Positions 52,577 through 61,103 are shown, numbered from the stretch's first letter. The stretch is 64,000 nucleotides of DNA from JAFNAG01 sp963721405 (GCA_963721405.1 CAVRJA010000014.1:868001-932000); one strand, 5' to 3'. Notes: generated by a model not told the origin, from the sequence alone. Made by a program: numbers and translations.

Positions 52577-54053
52577 CGAAGGGCCGGCGGACGCCGGTCT
52601 TTCCGGGATCGACTTTGCGTTTGGGATCCGACAGGAATTCCCTGAGGATGCGGTTCGCCTCCGGGTGCGCGAACAGGGGAACGTGCGTCATTCCGGCGAA
52701 TACCACAAGTTGTGAACCAGGCAGGTGCGCCGCCGTCGTCCGTGACCAGCTGACGGGAGTATCGGGATCGAATTCACCGGCAGCGATGAGGGCGGGCGTG
52801 TTGCTGCGGACCGGCTCATTCTCGGCGGCTCGAGGCTTGCCCTGTGGCCAGACCTGCAGAGCCTCGAGCGGCACGGCCGCCTGGACAAACCTGGCCAGTT
52901 CGGCCGGCAGTCCCGCCGGCTTCAGGATCCGCTCCAAACGCTCGAAGGGGAATTCTTCATTGCACCAGACCGCAAGCCGCACGCCCCAGGCGAATCCCTG
53001 GGACGAGGCGAGATAGGATTCGGCCAGCGGCGCCAGGACCGCCGAGTCGCCGCGGCTGGCCGTGTCGAGGAGCAGCGGCAGGCGCGGGATGAAACCTGGA
53101 TCCTCGAGGCCTGCATAGACGCAATTCATGATGCCGGCCCCGTCGAGCCGCACTGACAAGGGCTTCCCGTCGATCGGGTTTTTCAGCGCGAGCACCACCG
53201 GCTGCAGGTTGGCCGCTTCCAGGCAACGTCTCCACCGGTCTTCGAAGCCGTTCAGCTTCAGCCGAAGTTGCTCATTTTCCCGCGCCGCGGCAATCAGTCT
53301 TTGAAAGACGTCGACGATGATGGCAGGGGCGGACTCGTCCCAGTTTGACTCCAGGGTCAGGACCGAATCGAGAATAGCGGATCGCACCCCGTCCGGCCTG
53401 TCCCTCAGCACGCTCAGCATCAGCTTGGTGCTGTAGGAACTGCCATAGAGATTCCAGGATTTGATGCCCAGCAGTTTCCGGAGATCGGCGATGTCTGCGG
53501 CACTTTCCCTGGTTGTATAGCCGGCCGGGTCGATCCCCTTGGACTCATACTCGTGCAAGGTCTCCAGCAAGGCCTGCTTGACCACGGCCGGGTCAGGGTC
53601 ACCGTTTAGGCGGTGGCCCCATCCCGAGCGGAGCGCCTCCGCGATGCGCGGGGCCGTCAGGGAGGGATCGGCAAAAAGGGTGCCTCGCTGCTCCAGGAGA
53701 ATAATGTCGCGGTCCTCGAGGAGGGGATTGCGGCTGCGGTTCCGCGCCCGGCCGAGGATGCTTCCCCCCGGGCCGCCTGCGGACACGAGGACCGGGTCCG
53801 GGCTGGGCGCCTGGGACCGGCTTTTCATGATGATGAAGGGAAGCTTGATCTCGCGAATGCTCCTCGCCGGGAAACGGCGCTCAGGGACAACCAGGTATCC
53901 GGTCCGCAGATCCGGACTCTTCTCCACAATCGACGAAGGGAGAGCAGTCCACTCGACCCGGACCACGTCCGCAGATTGGCCAAGCCCTGGACCGACAGCA
54001 AGCAGGCTCAGAGTGGCTAACGTCAACGTGATTCGATTCGAGGTGCCAATCAT
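52527..54053 (-). CDS. Exported alpha/beta hydrolase, S33 tripeptidyl-aminopeptidase-like
   Basis: 508 residues from ATG 54053; the first approximately 26 residues (RITLTLATLSLLAVGPGLGQ) form a signal peptide. Oxyanion region VSAGGPGGSILGRAR and LLEQRGTLFADP (the family's DxRG block with Gln-Arg-Gly), nucleophile Ser in NLYGSSYSTKLMLSV, Asp in AAGEFDPDTPVSW, His in GMTHVPLFAHPEANR with the C-terminal helix REFLSDP. It should cleave small peptides or esters in the periplasm. Its 3' end overlaps the convergent PLD remnant by 50 bases. The palindromic 310-bp element sits 38 bases upstream of its start. Confidence 0.9.
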   Translation of the reverse strand: MIGTSNRITLTLATLSLLAVGPGLGQSADVVRVEWTALPSSIVEKSPDLRTGYLVVPERRFPARSIREIKLPFIIMKSRSQAPSPDPVLVSAGGPGGSILGRARNRSRNPLLEDRDIILLEQRGTLFADPSLTAPRIAEALRSGWGHRLNGDPDPAVVKQALLETLHEYESKGIDPAGYTTRESAADIADLRKLLGIKSWNLYGSSYSTKLMLSVLRDRPDGVRSAILDSVLTLESNWDESAPAIIVDVFQRLIAAARENEQLRLKLNGFEDRWRRCLEAANLQPVVLALKNPIDGKPLSVRLDGAGIMNCVYAGLEDPGFIPRLPLLLDTASRGDSAVLAPLAESYLASSQGFAWGVRLAVWCNEEFPFERLERILKPAGLPAELARFVQAAVPLEALQVWPQGKPRAAENEPVRSNTPALIAAGEFDPDTPVSWSRTTAAHLPGSQLVVFAGMTHVPLFAHPEANRILREFLSDPKRKVDPGKTGVRRPFATSFLRAPAGHIRRSA

Positions 54054-54090
54054 ATACTGTCTCTCCCTCCCGACCTCTAGACCTTTAACT

Positions 54091-54400
54091 GGTTTCTGTC
54101 GCGAAACTTGAGTTCGACCACAGGGCCGAGCGCCCAGGAGGGGCGCCAGAGAGTAGCCGGGGGCAAGCGGCGCGCTTTTCAGCGACGCGCGGCCCCCGGT
54201 AGGAAGTTGCATTTAAACGAGCCCCGGCAGGGGCGAAAGGCTATGTGCGCCATAGGCTTCTGTCGCCGGGGCTCCTCGCTGTGCGATATCCTACCGGGGG
54301 CTGCGCGCTACGCGCTTGCCCCCGGCTATTCTCTGCGGCCCCTCCGGGGCCGAGATCTTGCGCGCCGATTGCGCTGCCAGGGAGTTTCGCGACAGAAACC
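54091..54400. mobile_element. 310-bp palindromic element with 18-bp perfect terminal inverted repeats
   Basis: GGTTTCTGTCGCGAAACT at 54091-54108 is exactly reverse-complemented at 54383-54400. Further inside, GCCGGGGGCAAGCG-type arms (54156-54170 with 54309-54325), GCCCCCGGTAGGA/TCCTACCGGGGGC and GAGCCCCGGC/GCCGGGGCTC are nested inverted pairs, so most of the element can fold into one long stem. No gene inside. It looks like a miniature inverted-repeat element; no clear target duplication is visible. Confidence 0.65.
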
Positions 54401-54477
54401 TGCCCCCAACCCCCAGAACCCAACACTCAGCACCCGGCACCTGATTCCCGGCACCCGGCGCTCAGCGCCTGCCCTCA
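54401..54477. repeat. Period-7 degenerate array
   Basis: Eleven heptamers (TGCCCCC, AACCCCC, AGAACCC, AACACTC, AGCACCC, GGCACCT, GATTCCC, GGCACCC, GGCGCTC, AGCGCCT, GCCCTCA) abutting the palindromic element and overlapping the last codons of the DUF4440-like gene. No inverted partner nearby. Confidence 0.7.
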
Positions 54478-55397
54478 GGCGGGGGAAGAGGCTGCGCCAC
54501 ATCGAGCGTAACCTTCCAGACTCCGGCCGCGTCTCGTTTCCAGAACCTCGCGTAATAGTATTTGCCATCGCCGGGCAGGGCGCCTGCGCCGGCGGAGACG
54601 GCGAGCACTCCGTGCGTGTAACCGAGATCAGCGCCAGGAGCGACCACGGCTGCAGCCGGCTCCCAGGTCCACGCTCCTTTCCGCCGCTCCAGCCGGGCGA
54701 TGATTGCGGGCTTGCCCAACGCCGGGGCCAGGTTCTGGCGCAGCAGCCGCGCATGGTCCGCGAGGTATGTCGCATAGGCGCGCTCCACCCCCTCTGATTT
54801 GGATTGGGCAGAGAATCCGCGGTCTGTCTCGAGCAGTTGCCTGCGTTCCGCTTCCGGATCTGAGGTTCCCGCACGTGGTGAAGATAGAGGCTTGAATTCA
54901 GCGGGCAGTTTCCAGGCAGGCGGCCGCGAATCCGGCGGAGGATTCGGTGCTCCGGCATCCAGGATCACCTGCCATTTTCCGCCCGGCTGTTTGCGCCAGA
55001 CAGAGGCATAGTTCCCGTGCTGCACCGGGTTACCGGTTTTCCCGCTACGGAACTCATACGGCCCGGTCGTATAACCAAAGTCTCCCGTGCGCGAAATGTC
55101 CGCGACCGCCGGGTACCATGACAGAATGCCGCCGGATTCCGTGCTCTCCGAGTACAACTTCCTGCCGTCAACGGGTCCCGGGCGAAAGACGATGCTTCCT
55201 TCGGCCAGGAACGCCAGAAAAGCCTTCCGGATCCCCTGCTCAGCAGCCGCCTTTGAAAAATCGAGCTCGGACTGAACCAGGCTCGAGAGTCCGGCCCTGA
55301 GATCCAATGCTTCGGCGGGCATGCCTGGTTTCAAACCTGCCGGCGCAACCAGAGCCCCCGCTGTTCCTGCTATGGCAAGCAACCATGGGTTCCGCAT
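54462..55397 (-). CDS. Exported protein with two DUF4440/SnoaL-like domains
   Basis: 311 residues from ATG 55397, with GGAAGG upstream and a signal peptide (NPWLLAIAGTAGALVAPAGL). Two NTF2-like domains: residues about 40-165 (AAEQGIRKAFLAFLAEGSIV, ILSWYPAVADISRTGDFGYT, YASVWRKQPGGKWQVILDAG) and 195-305 (YATYLADHARLLRQNLAPAL, AVVAPGADLGYTHGV, ARFWKRDAAGVWKVTLDVAQ). DUF4440 domains have a cone-shaped pocket and serve as isomerase-like or ligand-binding modules; here probably periplasmic ligand binding. The final residues are encoded inside the adjoining heptamer array. Confidence 0.82.
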   Translation of the reverse strand: MRNPWLLAIAGTAGALVAPAGLKPGMPAEALDLRAGLSSLVQSELDFSKAAAEQGIRKAFLAFLAEGSIVFRPGPVDGRKLYSESTESGGILSWYPAVADISRTGDFGYTTGPYEFRSGKTGNPVQHGNYASVWRKQPGGKWQVILDAGAPNPPPDSRPPAWKLPAEFKPLSSPRAGTSDPEAERRQLLETDRGFSAQSKSEGVERAYATYLADHARLLRQNLAPALGKPAIIARLERRKGAWTWEPAAAVVAPGADLGYTHGVLAVSAGAGALPGDGKYYYARFWKRDAAGVWKVTLDVAQPLPPPEGRR

Positions 55398-55601
55398 AAG
55401 CCCTTCCTGCGGGAGAAAACTGTCTGGGGGGTTGTGAAAACCGCTCCTCCTCCCGATCACGCAACCGCTGCCCGGGAGCGGCCCGACTCTCAAACCGTCT
55501 TGCCTCGAGGAACACAGTATAGCGCTTGGCAAGGCTCGGCCGGAGGGCTATAAATTGGCTGGGGATGAATGAGAGGAACCGCGTCCCGGGAGGAGGAATC
55601 G

Positions 55602-55907
55602 ATGAACATTGTCCACGTGCACGTTCACGTGAAGCCCGAACACCTGGAGGCGTTCAAATCGGCCACGATCGAGAACGCCCGCCACAGCGTCCAGGAGGAG
55701 GGAATCGCCCGCTTCGATGTGCTCCGGCAATCCGGCGACCCCTCCCGATTCATCCTCGTGGAGGTGTACCGAACTCCGGAAGCTCCGGCGCAGCACAAGC
55801 TCACTGCACACTACGCGAAGTGGCGCGACACGGTTGCTCCCATGATGGCGGAACCGCGGACCAGCGTGAGCTTTGACAACCTGTTCCCCCTAGACGATGG
55901 GTGGTGA
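55602..55907 (+). CDS. Antibiotic biosynthesis monooxygenase (ABM) domain protein
   Basis: 101 residues from ATG 55602, after AGGAGGAATCG. A single dimeric alpha/beta ferredoxin-like ABM domain: MNIVHVHVHVKPEHLEAFKS, RHSVQEEGIARFDVLRQSGD, RFILVEVYRTPEAPAQHKLT and AHYAKWRDTVAPMM. Similar proteins act as small cofactor-free oxygenases or, like LsrG, as isomerases of phosphorylated autoinducer-2. It overlaps no gene but starts 6 bases before the Fe-alcohol dehydrogenase start of the next gene (the stop at 55907 and ATG 55914), so both form one operon, a combination also seen in lactaldehyde or AI-2 handling clusters. Confidence 0.88.
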   Translation: MNIVHVHVHVKPEHLEAFKSATIENARHSVQEEGIARFDVLRQSGDPSRFILVEVYRTPEAPAQHKLTAHYAKWRDTVAPMMAEPRTSVSFDNLFPLDDGW

Positions 55908-55913
55908 TCCGCA

Positions 55914-57068
55914 ATGCGGTTCGAATTTGCCACGGCAACTCGTATCGTGTTCGGCGCCGGGACGGTCAAGGAAGCCGCGGCGGCAGCCCAGGAGATGGGG
56001 CGGCGGGCGTTTCTGGTGACCGGTTCATCCCCGGAACGTTGCCGGCATGTCGCGGAGGACCTTCAGGACCACGGCGTCTCAGTGACTGCTTATGCCGTCG
56101 GAAGGGAACCCGACACTTCGCTGGTGCGGGAAGGCCGCGAGCTCGCGCTCGCCGCGGGATGCGACCTGGTGATCGCGATCGGCGGGGGGAGCGTGATCGA
56201 CGCCGGCAAGGCCATCGCCGCGCTGATGACCAACGAAGGCGCGCCGGCCGAGTACCTGGAAGTGGTCGGCAAGGGGCGCACGATTTCGCAGCCTCCGGCT
56301 CCGTTCATCGCCGTTCCTACGACTGCCGGCACCGGGTCCGAGGTCACGCGCAATGCGGTGCTGGCTTCCCCGGAACACCGGACGAAGGCCAGTATGCGCA
56401 GCCCCATGATGCTGCCGAGGCTGGCCATCGTGGATCCGGAACTCACTTTTGACGTGCCGCCCGCGATTACTGCCGGCACCGGCCTGGATGCTCTGACGCA
56501 GTTGATCGAGCCATACGTTTCGCTGCGCAGCAATCCGATCACCGATGCCTTGTGCCTCGAGGGCATGCGGCGCGTCAGCCGGTCCCTGCGCCGCGCTTAT
56601 CTGGAGGGCAGGGACGCGTCCGCCCGGGCCGACATGGCGCTGGCGAGCCTCCTGGGCGGGATTGCCCTGGCCAATGCGGGTCTCGGCGTCGTTCACGGTT
56701 TCGCCGCGCCCATCGGGGGGATGTTCGGGGCGCCGCACGGGGCGACCTGTGCGATCCTGCTCGGCCCCGGAATGGAGGCGAACATCCGCGCCCTGAGGGA
56801 GCGCGCCCCGGGAAGCGAATGCCTGGCCAGATATCAGAGGGTGGCCGCCACGCTCGTAGGAAAACCGGATGCGGAGCCGGAAGACGGGCTGGCTTTCGTG
56901 CGCGGTCTGTGCACAGAGCTTTCCATCCCTCGCCTTCGCTCCTGCGGCATCGGGCAGACCGATGTCGAGCCGCTGGTGGAAAAAGCATCAGGCACGAGCA
57001 GTATGAAGGGAAATTCCATCGCCCTCACCCACCAGGAACTCACGGCCGCTCTCCTGCAGGCCCTGTGA
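55914..57068 (+). CDS. Iron-containing alcohol dehydrogenase
   Basis: 384 residues. N-terminal NAD(P)-binding part with RIVFGAGTVKEAAA and the GGGS motif CDLVIAIGGGSVIDAGKAIA, then PTTAGTGSEVTRNAVLASPE and DPELTFDVPPAITAGTGLDA. The C-terminal iron site includes the His of VVHGFAAPIGGMFGAPHGAT. Enzymes of this group reduce aldehydes or oxidise alcohols such as 1,2-propanediol/lactaldehyde or 4-hydroxybutyrate. It follows the ABM gene in one operon. The substrate is not fixed by sequence. Confidence 0.92.
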   Translation: MRFEFATATRIVFGAGTVKEAAAAAQEMGRRAFLVTGSSPERCRHVAEDLQDHGVSVTAYAVGREPDTSLVREGRELALAAGCDLVIAIGGGSVIDAGKAIAALMTNEGAPAEYLEVVGKGRTISQPPAPFIAVPTTAGTGSEVTRNAVLASPEHRTKASMRSPMMLPRLAIVDPELTFDVPPAITAGTGLDALTQLIEPYVSLRSNPITDALCLEGMRRVSRSLRRAYLEGRDASARADMALASLLGGIALANAGLGVVHGFAAPIGGMFGAPHGATCAILLGPGMEANIRALRERAPGSECLARYQRVAATLVGKPDAEPEDGLAFVRGLCTELSIPRLRSCGIGQTDVEPLVEKASGTSSMKGNSIALTHQELTAALLQAL

Positions 57069-57185
57069 CGGGATTATCTACTTTGACCGTTGTAGTTTCC
57101 GGGCACAGGCTGGGGATCTGGTGATTCCTGGCGCTGCTTCGGGCGAGGACTGCGATCGCTGATGAACCTGGAGGCTGTCTCGACG

Positions 57186-57725
57186 CTATGAAACCGTCAT
57201 CAGGCCTTCCAGCACCAGCCACATCCCGGCAAGCAGAAGGCAGACGCGCGCGACCTGCCGGAATGGTTCCCGCCTGGTAAGTGGGCTCATGAACGTGAAG
57301 GGGATGAAATAGATCGCGGTTCCTGCGAAGAAGGACCAGAAGTAGAAGACGGCGCTCTGCATCGATCCCGTGGCTGCAGCCCCGGCGATGGCTGCGGCGA
57401 AGGGGGGGCACAGGTTCAAACCGGTCAGCAATCCAAGGGTGCCCGGGAGCCAGAACGACATCCTGGACTTGCCCCGCAGGGCGCACCATTTAGGGGTGGA
57501 AAGGCCGCCTATCCATCCGGAAGCAATCATCAGGATGCCCATGACAATGCGCAGCGCTCCCCATGCCGATACGCTGATGCTTCCGATGATCAGGGTGCCC
57601 ACGAATCCCGTGGCCGTTCCAACCAGCGTGTACCCGGCGAGCCTTCCCAGCAGGAACAGCCCCACGGTCCGCGCCGTGCCGGTCCACACGGGCTGATTCT
57701 CACTCGCGACCAGGGGAACGAACAC
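57186..57725 (-). CDS. TauE/SafE-like (DsbD transmembrane-type) protein, N-terminus shortened
   Basis: 179 residues read from GTG 57725. Five to six membrane segments: TVGLFLLGRLAGYTLVGTAT, ALRIVMGILMIASGWIGG, FWLPGTLGLLTGLNLCPPFA, VFYFWSFFAGTAIYFIPFTF and VARVCLLLAGMWLVLEG. The Cys-Pro-Pro in LNLCPPF matches the CxPP-type motif of this family. The usual first helix with a Cys-containing GxxCxxxCxP segment is missing; the frame starts directly with FVPLVASE. It overlaps the end of the 4Fe-4S gene upstream by 26 bases in another frame, suggesting that a deletion removed the start of this gene and the end of its neighbour. Confidence 0.72.
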   Translation of the reverse strand: MFVPLVASENQPVWTGTARTVGLFLLGRLAGYTLVGTATGFVGTLIIGSISVSAWGALRIVMGILMIASGWIGGLSTPKWCALRGKSRMSFWLPGTLGLLTGLNLCPPFAAAIAGAAATGSMQSAVFYFWSFFAGTAIYFIPFTFMSPLTRREPFRQVARVCLLLAGMWLVLEGLMTVS

Positions 57726-58467
57726 CGGCGAGCAGTAGACTCACGAACAGGAGGACCTGGATCACCCGGATGAATGAATTCACCTCGATGAACTCGCTGC
57801 TGGTCTTGAACGGGCAGAGCCAGAAGCAGTAGGTCGGGCTCATCGTCGCGAAGGAGTGCAGGATGATGAACGCCAGCAGGCCGCAGGAGAAGTAGCGCAC
57901 GAGCGGTTTGAGCGTCTTGATTTTCCATCGCCTGGCGCGCGGCAGCGAAGAAAACAGCTCGTCCTGCCCGCCGAAGAAGCAGCCCCAGGAGCAGAACGCC
58001 CGCCCGTAGATCAGGCCGATAACACCGACCATGAGCAGCATGAATCCTGCGTTCGCGAGCGCGGTCGGGAAGACGATCTCCTGCGTGAAGAGCATGGGCA
58101 GCAGGAGCATCGGGACCACCATGTGGCACATCGGGGCCTGGGAGCTCAGCGTTTCCGCGTCCAGCAGCCACATGTGCCCCCGGTCCCCCATGGTCTGCCA
58201 GACGAACGATATGGCGAAGGCGATCGCATAAGTGACAAAGAACACCCTGCGCCAGGTATAAACGCGGCCGGTGTAAAAAATCAGGAACAGGATCGCGCCG
58301 GAGAAGGCCATGGCTGCGCCGCTGAGGATGGAGGATCGCAGATCCCGGAACGCGTTCTGCCCGAGTGCGAAAAAGGCGGCAAACAGCAGATGCAATGCCG
58401 CCAGGGTCAGGGCAGCCTGCAGGCTCTTGCGGGAAGACGCCGAGATATCGGTGCCGGCCGGTTTCAT
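57700..58467 (-). CDS. 4Fe-4S-type membrane protein (NapH/CcoG-like), C-terminus missing
   Basis: 255 residues. Five membrane helices, with the NapH-like cluster motifs between them: GRAFCSWGCFFGGQDELF and SPTYCFWLCPFKTSSEF. These normally precede a further helix, a third CxxCPF motif and a C-terminal ferredoxin domain with two CxxCxxC groups. Here the protein stops soon after LLFVSLLLAGV with the non-family tail RSPGRE. Such proteins pass electrons across the membrane. Given the overlapping, N-terminally shortened TauE-like gene just after it, the pair is probably the product of an internal deletion; activity is doubtful. Confidence 0.75.
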   Translation of the reverse strand: MKPAGTDISASSRKSLQAALTLAALHLLFAAFFALGQNAFRDLRSSILSGAAMAFSGAILFLIFYTGRVYTWRRVFFVTYAIAFAISFVWQTMGDRGHMWLLDAETLSSQAPMCHMVVPMLLLPMLFTQEIVFPTALANAGFMLLMVGVIGLIYGRAFCSWGCFFGGQDELFSSLPRARRWKIKTLKPLVRYFSCGLLAFIILHSFATMSPTYCFWLCPFKTSSEFIEVNSFIRVIQVLLFVSLLLAGVRSPGRE

Positions 58468-58567
58468 GCGGTTCCTTGTTGCTGGACGAGCATTATAGAC
58501 GATCGCACCGAAATTAAATCACCAAACTAGCCTCCCTGACGAAGCTACCCCATCCTCCATCCTGGCC

Positions 58568-58597
58568 CCAGACCTGGACGTGGACCTGGACTTGAAC
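58568..58597. repeat. Short period-6 array (CTGGAC type)
   Basis: CCAGAC, CTGGAC, GTGGAC, CTGGAC, TTGAAC in register, the same family as 29577-29618. Confidence 0.6.
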
Positions 58598-58703
58598 CCG
58601 GCGACGCCCGACTCTTCTGTCGCCTGCGATTGACATGTTCTCATGCGGATCTTCATGGGGCCGGCTCTCTTCCTTAATTGTGGAGTTTCTCCCCGCTCCG
58701 TGT

Positions 58704-58727
58704 TAAGCTAGATTATAGCTAGCCATA
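58704..58727 (+). promoter_or_regulatory. Putative promoter/operator of the toxin-antitoxin pair
   Basis: TAAGCTAGATTATAGCTAGC contains two AGCTAG copies around an AT core, the second extending to the palindrome GCTAGC; TTATAG could be the minus-10. Phd/YefM antitoxins bind such short palindromes to repress their own operon. Position, 16-39 bases before the antitoxin start, fits. Confidence 0.4.
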
Positions 58728-58742
58728 ACTGAGGAGCAGCCC

Positions 58743-58994
58743 ATGAAGGATGCAACCGTCGGACTCGCAGAAGCCAAAAATAAACTGTCGGAACTCATCG
58801 ACCGGGTGGCGCAAGGCGAAGAAATTACCATCACGCGTCATGATCACGCCATTGCAAGACTCGTGCCTGCCCGACGCCCGAGCCAGGCAGAGGCAATGCG
58901 TGCCGTTGAGGCGCTGCGGACTCTCCGCGCCCGCAATCCGGTGACCCTTACAACCCAAGAAATTCTTGCCATGAAGAATGCGGGGCGCAGGTGA
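58743..58994 (+). CDS. Phd/YefM-type antitoxin
   Basis: 83 residues: KDATVGLAEAKNKLSELIDR then VAQGEEITITRHDHAIARLV, the standard Phd/YefM fold (beta-strand, helix, QGE-ITRH) with a basic extension ARRPSQAEAMRAVEALRTL that would wrap the toxin. It represses its promoter and neutralises the PIN toxin encoded directly behind it. GAGGAG lies 9 bases before the ATG. The stop overlaps the toxin start (GTGA at 58991-58994). Confidence 0.9.
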   Translation: MKDATVGLAEAKNKLSELIDRVAQGEEITITRHDHAIARLVPARRPSQAEAMRAVEALRTLRARNPVTLTTQEILAMKNAGRR

Positions 58995-59425
58995 CATTTG
59001 CATTGGATTGTTCCGTCGCCATGACATGGTTTTTCGATCATGATGCTTCGCCTGAAACCGACAAGCTGCTGGGCACGCTCGCTGGCGGCAATGTGGCGGT
59101 GGTGCCGCAGCACTGGTTGCTGGAAGTCACCAATGTGCTGCTGGCCGCCGAAGCCTCCCGGAAAAAGAAGGCTGCCGAGTCCTCGGAATTTCTCGCCCTG
59201 CTCAGCAAACTGGCCATTGAATCGGATACGGAAACGGGACGCTATGCCAGCACGGCAACGATCGCGCTGGGGCGGAAGCACAAGTTAACCAGCTATGATG
59301 CGGCCTACCTCGAGCTCGCAATGCGCCGCGGGGTGGCGCTCGCGACGCTCGATAAGAACCTGCGCATGGCCGCGGTGAAGGAAGGTGTGCCTGTGCTTCC
59401 CAAGGGGCAATTCACAGCGACGTGA
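58991..59425 (+). CDS. vapC: PIN-domain toxin (VapC family ribonuclease)
   Basis: 144 residues, GTG start overlapping the antitoxin stop. The PIN-domain acidic residues are all there: Asp6 in ALDCSVAMTWFF, Glu45 in WLLEVTNVLL, Asp102 in LTSYDAAYLELA and Asp120 in LATLDKNLRMAA. VapC toxins cut tRNA or rRNA when freed from antitoxin. The final PKGQF is typical. Together with a Phd-type rather than VapB-type antitoxin this is one of the common mixed pairings. Cytoplasmic. Confidence 0.92.
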   Translation: MTFALDCSVAMTWFFDHDASPETDKLLGTLAGGNVAVVPQHWLLEVTNVLLAAEASRKKKAAESSEFLALLSKLAIESDTETGRYASTATIALGRKHKLTSYDAAYLELAMRRGVALATLDKNLRMAAVKEGVPVLPKGQFTAT

Positions 59426-59712
59426 GTGGGAGCTTCGGGGTCGCAAATTTCACCTCAACTGCACCCGCTTGTCCCGGGGAGCCCATGACGGCGGCACCTG
59501 ATGCGGCAACCTGGTCGGTCAGTTCTAGCGACGGGTTTTGTCGGATCTCCGTCGTGGAGGAATGCTGATCGCCTATGCGGATGAATCCGGCCCGTAAGGG
59601 CGGTTGAAAGACGCGCTTTACCAAGGCAGAGGCGGATGGAATACTTAGTTCAATGGGGGTGGATTCAAATTAGCTAACCGGGTGTTTCAAAACCAAGTTT
59701 AAGGAGGATTTC
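59426..59712. other. Intergenic region, nothing recognised
   Basis: 287 bases downstream of the toxin gene. No gene, array or clear hairpin. Ends with AAGGAGG ahead of the FAD oxidoreductase start. Confidence 0.4.
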
Positions 59713-61089
59713 ATGCCTTCCCTGCCTGTGGAGCAACTGCGAACACGATTTAGAGGAGAACTCATCCAGCCTGGCGAAACTTCGTACGACGATGCGCGCA
59801 AGGTGTACAACGCCATGATCAATAAGCGCCCGAGTCTGATCGCGCGCTGCGTGGATGTGGCCGACGTCATGGCGGCCGTGGACTTCGGCCGCGAGAATGG
59901 CCTGCTGACGGCGATACGCGGCGGCGGCCACAACGGCGGCGGGTTGGGAATCTGCGACGACGGCCTGGTGATCGACCTGTCGCGGATGAGAGGCGTCCGC
60001 GTCGATCCCGTGGCGCGCACCGTGCGGGTGGCGCCCGGATGCACCGGGGGCGACATGGATCACGCCACTCATGCCTTCGGGATGGCAACGCCCGGCGGAA
60101 CGGTTTCCACCACGGGCGTAGCAGGGTTGACCCTGGGGGGCGGAATCGGCCACCTGACCCGGACTTACGGTCTGGCCATCGACAACCTTCTGGAAGTGGA
60201 CATGGTGCTTGCGGACGGGAGCTTTGTGACTGCGAACGAGAAGCAGAATCCCGACCTCTACTGGGCAGTGCGCGGGGGCGGCGGCAATTTCGGCGTGGTC
60301 ACTTCCTTCCAGTTCCGCCTCCACCCGGTGAAGATGGTGAACGCCGGGCCGACGTTCTGGCCCCTCGAGCAGACGCCGGAAGTCATGAGAGCTTACCGGG
60401 AGTTCATCCTCGAGGCGCCCGAAGACGTATCCGGGTTCATTGCGTTTTTGACCGTCCCTCCGGTACCGCTGTTTCCCGAAAACCTGCATGGTAAGAAGAT
60501 GTGCGCCATCATCTGGTGCTCGACGGCGTCGCCTGAAAAGGTCGAAAAGGTCACCAGGCCGATGCGCTCGGTCGGCAAGCCCGCCCTGGACCACGTAGGT
60601 CCCATGCCCTTCCCCGTGCTCCAGAGCCTGTTCGATCCGCTCATGCCGCCGGGGCTGCAGTGGTACTGGCGCGCCGACTTTGTCAAGGAGCTGAGCGACA
60701 AGGCCATCGCCGGGCATCTCGAGCACGCCTTGCGCCTGCCGACTGAGCTCTCCACCGCGCACATCTATCCCATCGACGGGGCCGCGCACCAGGTGGGAAA
60801 GAACGACACGGCGTTCAGTTACCGCGACGCCAACTGGGCGCTCGTGATCGTGGGCATCGACCCCGACCCGGCGAAAAAGGAACTGATCACGAAGTGGTGC
60901 AAGGATTACTTTGACGCGCTGCATCCCTACTCGGCCGGGGGCGCATACGTGAACTTCATGATGGAGGAAGGGCAGGAACGGGTGAAGGCGGCATTCCGCG
61001 ACAATTACGGCCGTCTGGCCGCAATCAAGAATAAGTACGATCCGGCCAACTTCTTCCGCGTCAACCAGAACATTCAGCCCGCGGGCTAG
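59713..61089 (+). CDS. FAD-linked oxidoreductase, berberine-bridge-enzyme type
   Basis: 458 residues, no signal peptide. PCMH-type FAD-binding domain with TAIRGGGHNGGGLGICDDGL, whose His is in the position of the 8-alpha-histidyl FAD link, then GCTGGDMDHATHAFGMATPG, TGVAGLTLGGGIGHLTRTYG and AVRGGGGNFGVVTSFQFRL. The BBE domain at the end reads AAFRDNYGRLAAIKNKYDPA, NFFRVNQNI. The second covalent site (Cys in the GGG-x-G-x-L region) is Gly/His here, so FAD is probably linked by the His alone. Such enzymes oxidise sugars or secondary metabolites. AAGGAGG lies 8 bases before the ATG. Single gene. Confidence 0.9.
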   Translation: MPSLPVEQLRTRFRGELIQPGETSYDDARKVYNAMINKRPSLIARCVDVADVMAAVDFGRENGLLTAIRGGGHNGGGLGICDDGLVIDLSRMRGVRVDPVARTVRVAPGCTGGDMDHATHAFGMATPGGTVSTTGVAGLTLGGGIGHLTRTYGLAIDNLLEVDMVLADGSFVTANEKQNPDLYWAVRGGGGNFGVVTSFQFRLHPVKMVNAGPTFWPLEQTPEVMRAYREFILEAPEDVSGFIAFLTVPPVPLFPENLHGKKMCAIIWCSTASPEKVEKVTRPMRSVGKPALDHVGPMPFPVLQSLFDPLMPPGLQWYWRADFVKELSDKAIAGHLEHALRLPTELSTAHIYPIDGAAHQVGKNDTAFSYRDANWALVIVGIDPDPAKKELITKWCKDYFDALHPYSAGGAYVNFMMEEGQERVKAAFRDNYGRLAAIKNKYDPANFFRVNQNIQPAG

Positions 61090-61103
61090 CATCCGGACCC
61101 GGA

